A DNA stretch of 6,272 nt from Bacteroidota bacterium (GTDB taxonomy: Bacteria; Bacteroidota; Bacteroidia; Chitinophagales; Chitinophagaceae): the NCBI GenBank assembly GCA_023386395.1, contig JAEWJV010000426.1:1-6272 (forward strand), read 5' to 3'. The stretch's first letter is position 1. Each line of letters begins with the position of its first letter. The notes under the pieces were generated by a model. It was not told the DNA's origin and searched no databases. It saw only the letters and a program-made list of their open reading frames with translations. Positions 1-6,013 of this stretch are shown here, piece by piece. The position numbers and the translations under genes were made by a program.

Positions 1-972
1 AACTTACCCAGCGGCAAGAAAGCATTAGCGCAATCTGTGTACCCGGTTGAAAGCGCCGGCAACGAAGCCTGGGGCCGTTCTACTGAATACACAAAAGGAA
101 CTATAGAATTCAATTCAAAACAATGGTATGAATTTACCTACCCTTCAGCCACCAATGTGGCAGGCCGTGTTGGCGGTATGGAATATCCCGGCATTGTGTT
201 TTGTTCATGGAAAGCGAAGAACGGTGGTTTATGGGGCGTAACCGATCATGAGTTTGGGCATAACTGGTTCCCCATGATTGTTGGTTCCAATGAAAGAAAA
301 TACCCCTGGATGGATGAAGGTTTTAATACTTTCATCAACGGTATTTCTACAAAAGGATTTAATAACGGCGAATATTATAGAAAAGCTGATATTCAGCGTG
401 CAGCAACTTCTATGTTCAGAAAGAATGCTGATGCCATCATGACGATTCCCGATGTAACGCAACAGCCATTTTTAGGCAATGCAGCTTACCGGAAACCGGG
501 CGCCGGGCTTGATATTTTACGCAAGTATATTTTGGGTGAAGAAAGGTTTGATTCTGCTTTCAGAACCTACGTTGCACGGTGGGCGTTTAAACATCCTACA
601 CCGTATGATTTCTTTAGAACAATGGAAAATGTGGGCGGTGAAGACCTCTCTTATTTCTGGCGCGGATGGTTTATGACCAATGATAAGCTGGACCAGGGTG
701 TTACAGAAATTAAATATGTTGAAAATGATCCTGCAAAAGGTGCATTGATAACGGTTGTGAATAACGAGCAAATGGTGTTGCCGGTGCCGTTATTGATTGA
801 ACAGGAAAATGGTAAAAAAGATACCCTCACCCTGCCTGCTGAAGTATGGCAGCGTGGCGGAACATGGACTTTCCGTTATCCTTCAGCTTCAAAAATTGTA
901 AAAGTTACTATAGATCCTGAACATGATTTTCCCGATAGTGACACATCAAACAATGTGCTGGAAGGCAATTAG
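1..972 (+). CDS. M1 family zinc metallopeptidase (aminopeptidase N-like), C-terminal part, 5' end outside window
   Basis: The frame is open from base 1 and gives 323 visible residues, so the true start lies upstream of the window. The gluzincin signature is complete: HEFGH at visible residues 83-87 and the third zinc ligand Glu106 in WMDEGF, exactly 18 residues after the second His (HEXXH-X18-E). Glu84 is the expected general base. Tyr163 in AAYRKPG matches the transition-state Tyr of M1 enzymes. The exopeptidase (GxMEN) motif appears as GGMEYP at residues 58-63, with Tyr in place of Asn. After the catalytic domain and a short helical part comes a beta-rich tail (about residues 228-323); the large ERAP1-type C-terminal domain is absent. 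By family knowledge it removes N-terminal residues from peptides, and in Bacteroidota such proteins are usually exported, but the signal peptide region is not visible here. The gene converges on the saccharopine dehydrogenase gene, with a hairpin terminator about 140 bp after the stop. Family call firm; substrate unknown. Confidence 0.93.
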   Translation, partial: NLPSGKKALAQSVYPVESAGNEAWGRSTEYTKGTIEFNSKQWYEFTYPSATNVAGRVGGMEYPGIVFCSWKAKNGGLWGVTDHEFGHNWFPMIVGSNERKYPWMDEGFNTFINGISTKGFNNGEYYRKADIQRAATSMFRKNADAIMTIPDVTQQPFLGNAAYRKPGAGLDILRKYILGEERFDSAFRTYVARWAFKHPTPYDFFRTMENVGGEDLSYFWRGWFMTNDKLDQGVTEIKYVENDPAKGALITVVNNEQMVLPVPLLIEQENGKKDTLTLPAEVWQRGGTWTFRYPSASKIVKVTIDPEHDFPDSDTSNNVLEGN

Positions 973-1114
973 TAATTTTTGAATAACTCATAGATAACGT
1001 GTTGTACTGTTACAGAGCTGTCTCGTTACCCCGGCATGACGAACTAAGAACGTTATAGCATAAATAGGTGTTTCCTAAAATTTTAATAGCACAATGGGGA
1101 TAATATAAATAAAG

Positions 1115-1144
1115 AAGGCGTGCATTTAAATGCACGCCTTTTTT
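1115..1144. terminator. Rho-independent terminator, perfect 13-bp inverted repeat
   Basis: The two arms AAGGCGTGCATTT (1115-1127) and AAATGCACGCCTT (1128-1140) are perfect reverse complements. They form a GC-rich stem with a small loop drawn from the central TTTAAA. On the plus strand the stem is followed by TTTT (1141-1144), extending a run of six T that starts inside the stem, as expected for the M1 peptidase transcript ending at 972. On the minus strand the stem is followed by an A/T-rich but interrupted T tract, so it may also stop transcripts from the saccharopine dehydrogenase side, less efficiently. Confidence 0.85.
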
Positions 1145-1213
1145 GCCTTAAAATCCACTGTTGTTTGCATAGGTACATCATAAAATAGCTTTAGGGGTGA
1201 ACTGTTTTAAACC

Positions 1214-1225
1214 TTTGCATGCAAA
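1214..1225. repeat. Perfect 12-bp palindrome TTTGCATGCAAA
   Basis: A perfect self-complementary 12-mer lies alone in the convergent intergenic region. It has the shape of a dimeric regulator site, but no promoter or gene start is beside it, so an operator role is not supported. A palindrome of this length can occur by chance. Confidence 0.3.
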
Positions 1226-1310
1226 ATAAAGTTGTAGCGAAATATGTTTTTACGTGATTTATACCGTTGAATAGGGGGAAAATCCCGTATTTGGAAGTAT
1301 GGATTTGCAA

Positions 1311-1353
1311 TAGTCTGAGCGGAGCCGAAGACTATTATTGAGCGAAGTCGAAA
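1311..1353. repeat. Small intergenic repeat: two 15-mer direct copies plus an inverted repeat
   Basis: TGAGCGGAGCCGAAG (1316-1330) and TGAGCGAAGTCGAAA (1339-1353) are direct copies matching at 12 of 15 positions, 23 bp apart start to start. TAGTCT (1311-1316) and AGACTA (1329-1334) form a perfect 6-bp inverted repeat around the first copy. The motif, read on the other strand as CTTCGRCTYCGCTCA, resembles a short sequence I recall as frequent between genes in Bacteroidota. That family identity is memory, not a search result. It sits between convergent genes, as such dispersed elements often do. Confidence 0.5.
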
Positions 1354-1399
1354 TAGCAGTTAAGAAATTTAGTGTATTTGACAAAAAAAAGTAATACGG

Positions 1400-2920
1400 T
1401 TATAGTTCTTCTTCATTAAAAGCAATATCATGCTGTTTTAATTCTTCAAGAACAGGCTGATAAATAGAAGAGAGATTTGGAATAAGCAATCCTGTTTCAT
1501 TAATTTTTCCTTCCAGTATTAATTTGACGGCAATGCCCAGCGGCAGCCCCACTGTTTTAGCCATTGCCGTATGAATATTATCATCGCCTTTTACAACAAG
1601 CGAAGATTTTACAGCAGACTTTTTTTCGCCTGTTTCATATTCTATTTCATGCAGCATTACTATCATGTCTTTATCACCAGGCTGCAATGCAAGCTTTTTC
1701 TCCGCTACAAACTGCATAATGTCTGCCGCACTGCACAGCCCTTTATTGATAGGTGTATCATCATTCAAACCCAGGAAAAATAATTGTTTCAATGTAAGAT
1801 TGGCTTCATGCATCTGAACTGCTACGCTTTCGGCAGCTTTACTTTTTACATCATCCACATTGAGCGTTGTTAATTCGCCCTTTTCGTCAATCATCATAAA
1901 ATCATCATCAGGCTCCTCTCCTTCACTTATGGCATCCTGTTCTGCCTGCATAAGGCTCATTAACTGTTCCATCATTTTTTTTGCATACTCAAGTCTTGAG
2001 CTAAGCAATTGCGTAAGCCATTCACCAAAACCATGTTTTTCAAAATGCTGCCTGAAAAAAGATGATATGGTTAGCCCTTCCGTTTCATACACCTTTTCTT
2101 CATCGGTTAATTTAAGGTCAACAATATTTTTCCAGCCAAAATAAAAATCAGGATGCCTCAATGTTGTACGCATGAAAGTTTCAGCTTCCTCAAGATTATA
2201 TAACGACATATAACCAAGCGAATCGCGGTTAGCATAAAAAGCATACCAGCCTAAGCCCGGCACATCTGCACCATGTTTGCCGGAAAATAATTCTTCATAT
2301 TTTAAAGTAACAGTTTCTCCATTCTCCTTGTATACCGCCCCTGCTTTTCCGGCCATAATTATATTGCGCGGGTTCCAGCTTATTTTATAATGCCAGGGAT
2401 TATCATCGCTTTCAGGAGCAATCAATCCGCCGCAATGCGATTTGAAAGATATGATCCTGCCGCCCTGTTTTTTTATTGAATGAATAAGCTGCATGGCGCT
2501 CATGTGGTCGATGCCGGGATCGAGCCCCATCTCATATAAAAACAAAAGATTGTTTTGCTTGATGGCATTCGCATGCTTCTTTATATTATCGTCAACATAA
2601 GAAGCCGTGAGTAAATGTTTTTTTAATTCAATGCAATCAACAGCCACCAGGTAATGCAAATGCGCCGGCATTAAAGAAATAACAATATCTGCGCTGCCTA
2701 TATATTTTTTTCTTTCTTCAGCATTGGTAATATCTACAGATGCTGCTGTAACATTTTTATGTGTACCAACTTTCTGCTGTACCAATTGCAGATCGCTGTC
2801 TGCAACAGTAACCTGCCAGCTTTTTGCTGCAGCTAATTGTTTAAGATAATCAATAAGAACGGATGAGGATTTTCCGGCGCCAAATAACACAATATGTTTC
2901 GAGGTAAGTTCAACTGGCAT
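1400..2920 (-). CDS. Saccharopine dehydrogenase (L-glutamate-forming type, LYS9-like)
   Basis: A complete 506-residue protein that interconverts saccharopine with 2-aminoadipate-6-semialdehyde and glutamate using NAD(P). The N-terminal Rossmann fold begins with HIVLFGAGKSS (nucleotide-binding GxGxxS, residues 14-19) and an acidic residue at the end of beta 2 (VADSD, 39-43). The family motif MGLDPGIDHM is at 131-140, and the substrate-domain stretches HCGGLIAPE (162-170) and NPWHYKISWNPRN (174-186) follow. The C-terminal lobe carries the typical TAMAKTVGLPLGIAVKLIL (451-469). The protein is about 60 residues longer than yeast Lys9 as I remember it. The excess is an acidic, helix-like insert at about 318-370 (around EGEEPDDD). 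The start ATG at 2918-2920 leaves a 36-bp gap to the GYF-protein gene upstream, so the two may be co-transcribed. No lysine-ketoglutarate reductase or other lysine gene is in view, so whether it works in lysine catabolism (likely in bacteria of this type) or synthesis is inferred only. Confidence 0.9.
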   Translation of the reverse strand: MPVELTSKHIVLFGAGKSSSVLIDYLKQLAAAKSWQVTVADSDLQLVQQKVGTHKNVTAASVDITNAEERKKYIGSADIVISLMPAHLHYLVAVDCIELKKHLLTASYVDDNIKKHANAIKQNNLLFLYEMGLDPGIDHMSAMQLIHSIKKQGGRIISFKSHCGGLIAPESDDNPWHYKISWNPRNIIMAGKAGAVYKENGETVTLKYEELFSGKHGADVPGLGWYAFYANRDSLGYMSLYNLEEAETFMRTTLRHPDFYFGWKNIVDLKLTDEEKVYETEGLTISSFFRQHFEKHGFGEWLTQLLSSRLEYAKKMMEQLMSLMQAEQDAISEGEEPDDDFMMIDEKGELTTLNVDDVKSKAAESVAVQMHEANLTLKQLFFLGLNDDTPINKGLCSAADIMQFVAEKKLALQPGDKDMIVMLHEIEYETGEKKSAVKSSLVVKGDDNIHTAMAKTVGLPLGIAVKLILEGKINETGLLIPNLSSIYQPVLEELKQHDIAFNEEEL

Positions 2921-2936
2921 TATAAAAAATTGTGCT

Positions 2937-2944
2937 CAAATTTA
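2937..2944 (-). promoter_or_regulatory. Possible Bacteroidota -7 box ahead of the saccharopine dehydrogenase gene
   Basis: TAAATTTG on the minus strand fits the TAnnTTTG consensus and lies 16 bp upstream of the start codon, within the short gap after the GYF gene. No TTG-type -33 element is seen at the proper distance, so this could be chance. If used, it gives a very short leader. Compare the better-formed site ahead of the YciI-family gene. Confidence 0.3.
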
Positions 2945-2956
2945 GGAATGAATGGA

Positions 2957-3469
2957 TCAGTTATCATTCACCACATATAATTGTTTTGCATCTGAACTGA
3001 TCAGGGAAATTTTAGACGTGGCGTAAGCAGAAGCTGCATCTTTCGGGGTTTTAATTGTTATATCCCTGCCTGCCTTTAAATTATGCAAATAAAATGTTTC
3101 GCCTTTCTTAAAGTTGTTGGCAGCATTAAAATATTGCACATCCACAACAACCAGATCGAGATCAACATCGCCTACATTTTCAATTTTTATATTGGCGATA
3201 CCATTTTTCATTTCAATCTGCGATGGCAATTTTACATAACCTGCTATTATTTTTTTACTGTTGACGGATGACTTTACCGCCGCAGCATTAACACTTTCAT
3301 CCTTGCTGTTATCAGTAGTCTTTGAATTATCTGCAGTTTTATTATTGAGCGCTTGTGTTTTATCAATATCATCATTGGATGGTTGTGCATCCTGTGTTTG
3401 TCCAGATAATATTGCCGCAGTTTTATCAGCAGGTTTCGAATCATGATTAGCGGCAGGTTGTGCATATAC
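2957..3469 (-). CDS. C-terminal part of the GYF-domain membrane protein, in the -1 frame after the frameshift
   Basis: From the codon GTA at 3469-3467 this frame runs 170 residues to a stop at 2957. The first ~70 residues are polar and low in complexity (rich in Asn, Asp, Lys, Thr, Ala), continuing the linker style seen before the shift. Residues ~73-170 form a beta-rich domain with alternating hydrophobic strands (IANIKIENVG, LDLVVVDVQYF, ETFYLHNLKAG, DITIKTP, SKISLIS). It resembles the small beta-sandwich domains at the ends of envelope-anchored proteins (FxLYD-like in style, no firm match). It has no good start of its own: a TTG at 3229 falls inside the domain's first strand region. Upstream this frame is closed by TGA at 3491-3493, so it must be entered from the 3274-4398 frame between 3490 and about 3277. 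Joined by a -1 shift at 3469-3475, the whole protein would be 480 residues (4398 to 2957). Confidence 0.7.
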   Translation of the reverse strand, partial: VYAQPAANHDSKPADKTAAILSGQTQDAQPSNDDIDKTQALNNKTADNSKTTDNSKDESVNAAAVKSSVNSKKIIAGYVKLPSQIEMKNGIANIKIENVGDVDLDLVVVDVQYFNAANNFKKGETFYLHNLKAGRDITIKTPKDAASAYATSKISLISSDAKQLYVVNDN

Positions 3470-4398
3470 TTTTTTCTTTCTTTGGCCCGTTCAGTCAGCA
3501 CTGTGTTTTTAGAAATTAAAGCAGCCTGCTGTTGTGTGGATGAAGTCCCTGGCTTTTCATCTGAAGCGGTATTAACGCTTTGAATTGCATTGGTGGTATT
3601 AGCGCCGGAAACTGCCTGCTGCTTTGAAGTGTGCGAAGGTATTGCAGGCATCTCCGTGTCATGAAAAAGCCAGTATGCAATGCTGAAAATTACGATCAAA
3701 GCGAAGACAGGCAAAATAAAATCTCCTGTTTTACCAAATGAAAACGACCGCTTTGTTTTTTGCTTTTGCTGCAAAATATTATCAATGTATTTATCTTCCA
3801 ATGCGTGAAGTGGCTGCGCATATTTCGTTTGAAGCATTGGCGTTTTTTTATCGGGCTGTTTACCAGGTTCGCTTTTTGTATTGAAGCGTACTTTTTTTGC
3901 TGTAGCCGATATATCATCCTTTTCTTTCTCCCAATCCAGCCATGCATCTTCCCAGCTTAACGATTTTGATGTTATGTCATGCGCCTGGCTGGTTACCATG
4001 CTTCTCTTTACGCTGCGCTTCTTTTCATTTTCCGGCTGGTTATCTTTAACGGCAGGCTTAGCCACGGTTTGAATTTTACTCCACGCCGCAGAAACTTTAT
4101 AGCGTGGTTTTTCTTTTATAGCTGGTGAAGTATCATTATTAATGGCTATTGCAACATGCGTGGCAGGTTGCGCTGTTTTCGAAAATTTGTTCATTGCCGG
4201 CTGCATAACATCGCTTTCACCAGGCAAAGCGGCATACTGTTTAAACTGCGGTATTTCTGCCGGGTAACGCCATGTCGCACTACTGCCATCAACCCATATT
4301 AAATCGTATGGGCGCAGATTTTTTTGAATAAGCTCCTCTGCCGTAAAAGGGCCTTCTTCCTGATTATTGCGCAACAGGCGATATACTTTTATACTCAT
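3274..4398 (-). CDS. GYF_2-domain single-pass membrane protein, N-terminal part (frame broken near 3470)
   Basis: The frame from ATG 4398 encodes 374 residues, of which the first 310 look genuine. Residues 4-53 match the GYF_2 (DUF4339) pattern: VYRLLRNNQEEGPFTAEELI, then LIWVDGSSATWRYPAEIPQF. Residues ~60-215 are a charged, probably disordered cytoplasmic linker with a Trp-rich patch (SWEDAWLDWEKEK, 148-160) and a short helical segment before the membrane. A single transmembrane helix lies at about 227-245 (FILPVFALIVIFSIAYWLF), preceded by basic residues, which predicts a cytoplasmic N terminus. After it comes a Gln/Thr/Asn/Ser-rich linker. From residue 311 to the stop at 3274 the sequence turns into an unnatural mix (YMHNLPLIMIRNLL and on), while the -1 frame continues the linker into a beta domain. 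GYF_2 domains are thought to bind peptides; no specific role can be assigned. Whether this is one 480-residue protein, a frameshifted gene or a sequencing artefact is unresolved. Confidence 0.8.
   Translation of the reverse strand: MSIKVYRLLRNNQEEGPFTAEELIQKNLRPYDLIWVDGSSATWRYPAEIPQFKQYAALPGESDVMQPAMNKFSKTAQPATHVAIAINNDTSPAIKEKPRYKVSAAWSKIQTVAKPAVKDNQPENEKKRSVKRSMVTSQAHDITSKSLSWEDAWLDWEKEKDDISATAKKVRFNTKSEPGKQPDKKTPMLQTKYAQPLHALEDKYIDNILQQKQKTKRSFSFGKTGDFILPVFALIVIFSIAYWLFHDTEMPAIPSHTSKQQAVSGANTTNAIQSVNTASDEKPGTSSTQQQAALISKNTVLTERAKERKKYMHNLPLIMIRNLLIKLRQYYLDKHRMHNHPMMILIKHKRSIIKLQIIQRLLITARMKVLMLRR
3469..3475 (-). promoter_or_regulatory. In-phase A AAA AAG slippery heptamer at the frame junction of the GYF gene
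   Basis: The zero-frame codons are AGA AAA AAG (residues 308-310), so the heptamer A AAA AAG is in the X XXY YYZ phase used for -1 ribosomal frameshifting, as in E. coli dnaX and many IS3-type elements. Slipping back one base puts the next codon at GTA (3469), exactly the frame that encodes the C-terminal beta domain. Supporting elements are weak. No clear upstream Shine-Dalgarno-like stimulator is present. The only downstream stem found is a 6-bp pairing (3450-3455 with 3413-3418) with a 31-base loop and a 13-base spacer. One missing A in this run would give the same picture. Confidence 0.5.
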
Positions 4399-4514
4399 AG
4401 TTCAATACGATAAATATATAATGGCCAATTTCATTTATTTATTGTAAATGCTATGATAAAATTTATGTGGTGTAGTTTAACCCTAATGAACTTAAGGCGT
4501 CCTTACATAGCGAT

Positions 4515-4973
4515 TTAAAAAGTTTTTCTCGTAAGCTTATTGTGCAAGCCCGGTATTTCCTGCAAGGCAGCCGTACAATACCATTGCAGTAATTCAAAAT
4601 CCAGGTATTTTGCCTGTATGGCAGGGTCTGAGCTTACCCATTTTTTTGCCTCATCAATATCTGCGGTATTAAAAATAAAAATGCCTTCGTAATGTTTGTC
4701 ATTTTCTTCAAAGGGGCCTGCAATTACCAATTTGTTTTCAGAGACAAGTTGATCAATATTTGCCATATGGCCTTTAAAGGCAACACTTCTCGCCGCTTTG
4801 GAAGTATCTGTTGAAGTGCCTTTTTTCAATATGGCAAGCACATACATTTTCATTCCGTAATCATCTGCCTGCAATTTTTTGGCAAGCACCGAATCATAAT
4901 TATTATTTGTTTGTGCCTGTAACTGGCAGGAAAGAGTAAGTGCAGCAATGCAGGTTAGCATAAGTGTTTTCAT
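4515..4973 (-). CDS. Secreted YciI-family protein (YCII-related domain)
   Basis: A 152-residue protein. The N terminus MKTLMLTCIAALTLSCQLQA reads as a signal peptide with likely cleavage after Ala20 (LQA/Q). The residues before Cys16 (TLS) do not form a good lipobox, so a lipoprotein is less likely. The mature part is one YCII-related ferredoxin-like domain (about 41-137). It starts at KMYVLAILKKG, has the conserved His69 in the helix GHMANIDQL, then LVIAGPF (82-88), GIFIFNTADIDEAKKWVSSDPAI with Asp116, and ends in ELLQWYCTAAL. His69 and Asp116 match the conserved putative active-site pair of the family, whose reaction is generally unknown; some members act on small or chlorinated aromatics. 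A candidate promoter lies directly upstream. It sits between kduI and the GYF gene, with about 116-127 bp on each side, so it is probably its own unit. Family firm, function unknown. Confidence 0.88.
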   Translation of the reverse strand: MKTLMLTCIAALTLSCQLQAQTNNNYDSVLAKKLQADDYGMKMYVLAILKKGTSTDTSKAARSVAFKGHMANIDQLVSENKLVIAGPFEENDKHYEGIFIFNTADIDEAKKWVSSDPAIQAKYLDFELLQWYCTAALQEIPGLHNKLTRKTF

Positions 4974-4989
4974 ATTAATTTGTTTATTT

Positions 4990-5023
4990 CAAATTTAAAT
5001 AATCGCTCACTTAACCCTGCAAA
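4990..5023 (-). promoter_or_regulatory. Bacteroidota-type promoter for the YciI-family gene
   Basis: On the minus strand, TTTG (5020-5023) is followed after 22 bp by TAAATTTG (4990-4997). This fits the TTG / TAnnTTTG promoter pattern known from Bacteroidota. The -7 box ends 17 bp before the ATG at 4973, and the short leader between them is A/T-rich with no Shine-Dalgarno sequence, as is common in the phylum. It implies that the gene is transcribed independently of kduI. Confidence 0.5.
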
Positions 5024-5100
5024 TCTTTCAGGAAGTCTTTATTGTATTTTGATCGGGGTTGAATATCTAATTTACCACCAGGGCAAAGCTCAATGCTAAA

Positions 5101-5931
5101 TTATTTTAAATCGGCAATAGCTACTGCATCCATATCAGAATAAGTATAATTTTCGCCGGCCATGCCCCATATAAATGCATAATTGCTGGTGCCGCAACCT
5201 GCATGAATGCTCCATGGCGGGGAAATAACCGCTTCATGATTAGCTACTACAATATGCCTTGTTTGCTGTGGCTGGCCCATAAAATGAAATATACGCTGGT
5301 CATCGGCCACATCAAAATAAAAATATGCTTCCATACGGCGTGTATGTGTATGTGCCGGCATAGTGTTCCAAACACTGCCGGTATTTAAAATGGTTAAGCC
5401 CATTACAAGCTGGCAGCTCTTTAAACCGTTTTCATGAATATAACGGTAGATGGTTCTTTCATTGCTGGTTTGTAAAGAACCAAGCACTGCATTTTCTACC
5501 TCTTCTTTACGCGCAACCTGCACCGGGTGCACAGCATGTGCAGGAGATGATAAAAGATAGAATATAGCAGGCTGCTTTGTATCAACACTTTCAAAGTAAA
5601 CTTTTTGAACGCCTTTCCCCACATACAAACAGTCAAGTTTATTTAACTCATACACCGCTTCATCAGCGATTACTTTGCCTTTGCCGCCAACATTAATGAT
5701 ACCAAGCTCACGGCGTAATAAAAAATAGTCTGCACGCAATTCGGGATGCGTATCTAAAAATAATTTTTGACTGACAGGTTTGGCACCGCCTACAATTACA
5801 CGGTCATAATGGGAATATACCAATTGAATTTTATCATCCTGCATGAGCTTGTCAACCAAAAAAGAGGAACGTAATTCTTCTGTTTGCATGGCTGCTGTTT
5901 CTTTAATGCCATGTTCAAATCTTATTTCCAT
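5101..5931 (-). CDS. kduI: 5-dehydro-4-deoxy-D-glucuronate isomerase KduI (EC 5.3.1.17)
   Basis: A complete 276-residue cytosolic zinc enzyme, near the 278 of E. coli KduI, which it resembles along its whole length. It converts 5-dehydro-4-deoxy-D-glucuronate, released from unsaturated uronides of pectin-type polymers, to 3-deoxy-D-glycero-2,5-hexodiulosonate. Diagnostic segments are VYSHYDRVIVGGAKPV (38-53), RRELGIINVGG (73-83), LYVGKGVQKVYF (102-113), NTMPAHTHTRRMEAYFYF (189-206), MGQPQQTRHIVV (218-229) and SPPWSIHAG (237-245). The metal ligands correspond to His194, His196, Glu201 and His243, each two lower than the E. coli numbering, and all are present. The ATG at 5931 gives the usual N terminus; the leader is A-rich without a clear Shine-Dalgarno sequence. 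kduD ends 82 bp upstream on the same strand, so kduD-kduI probably form one transcript. No terminator is obvious after the stop. Confidence 0.97.
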   Translation of the reverse strand: MEIRFEHGIKETAAMQTEELRSSFLVDKLMQDDKIQLVYSHYDRVIVGGAKPVSQKLFLDTHPELRADYFLLRRELGIINVGGKGKVIADEAVYELNKLDCLYVGKGVQKVYFESVDTKQPAIFYLLSSPAHAVHPVQVARKEEVENAVLGSLQTSNERTIYRYIHENGLKSCQLVMGLTILNTGSVWNTMPAHTHTRRMEAYFYFDVADDQRIFHFMGQPQQTRHIVVANHEAVISPPWSIHAGCGTSNYAFIWGMAGENYTYSDMDAVAIADLK

Positions 5932-6013
5932 GATTATCTTTTTTCGTGAATTGTCAAACGTGAATCCTGATGTAAGCCTTATAACTATACCTTATTCCAA
6001 TCCTGCTTTCCAT

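Larger units (their letters stand above)
973..1399. other. Convergent intergenic region without a gene
   Basis: This 427-bp stretch lies between two convergent stop codons. No plausible coding frame or RNA gene was recognised in it. It holds a strong hairpin terminator (1115-1144), a perfect 12-bp palindrome TTTGCATGCAAA (1214-1225) of unknown meaning, and a two-copy 15-mer repeat with a flanking inverted repeat (1311-1353). A run of eight A (1383-1390) lies just beyond the minus-strand stop at 1400, giving a U tract in that transcript but without a GC-rich stem in front of it. Confidence 0.7.

Noticed and set aside
517..771. 84-residue minus-strand open frame inside the M1 peptidase
   Set aside because: Shadow of the conserved peptidase frame, with no family features.
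1280..1320. Short repeats in the convergent gap as a CRISPR array or attachment site
   Set aside because: There are only two imperfect 15-mer copies with 8 bp between them, no regular spacers, no cas genes, no tRNA and no integrase.
1373..1397. T-rich stretch after the saccharopine dehydrogenase stop as an intrinsic terminator
   Set aside because: The eight T on the minus strand are preceded only by weak A/T pairing (GTATT/AATAC enclosing the tract itself), so there is no proper stem.
1860..2144. 94-residue plus-strand open frame opposite the saccharopine dehydrogenase
   Set aside because: Antisense shadow of a well-supported gene; Ser-rich composition with no recognisable domain or start signal.
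3413..3455. 6-bp stem (TGCCGC with GCGGCA) downstream of the slippery heptamer as a frameshift stimulator
   Set aside because: The loop is 31 bases and the spacer 13 bases, longer than typical; the pairing is short enough to be chance, so it is mentioned only as weak support.
3696..3947. 83-residue minus-strand open frame within the GYF gene in another frame
   Set aside because: Overlaps the clearly better linker and transmembrane coding frame; composition is unnatural for a protein.
4493..4505. Hairpin TAAGG-CGT-CCTTA between the YciI and GYF genes as a terminator
   Set aside because: Only five pairs, a three-base loop and no T tract after it on either strand.
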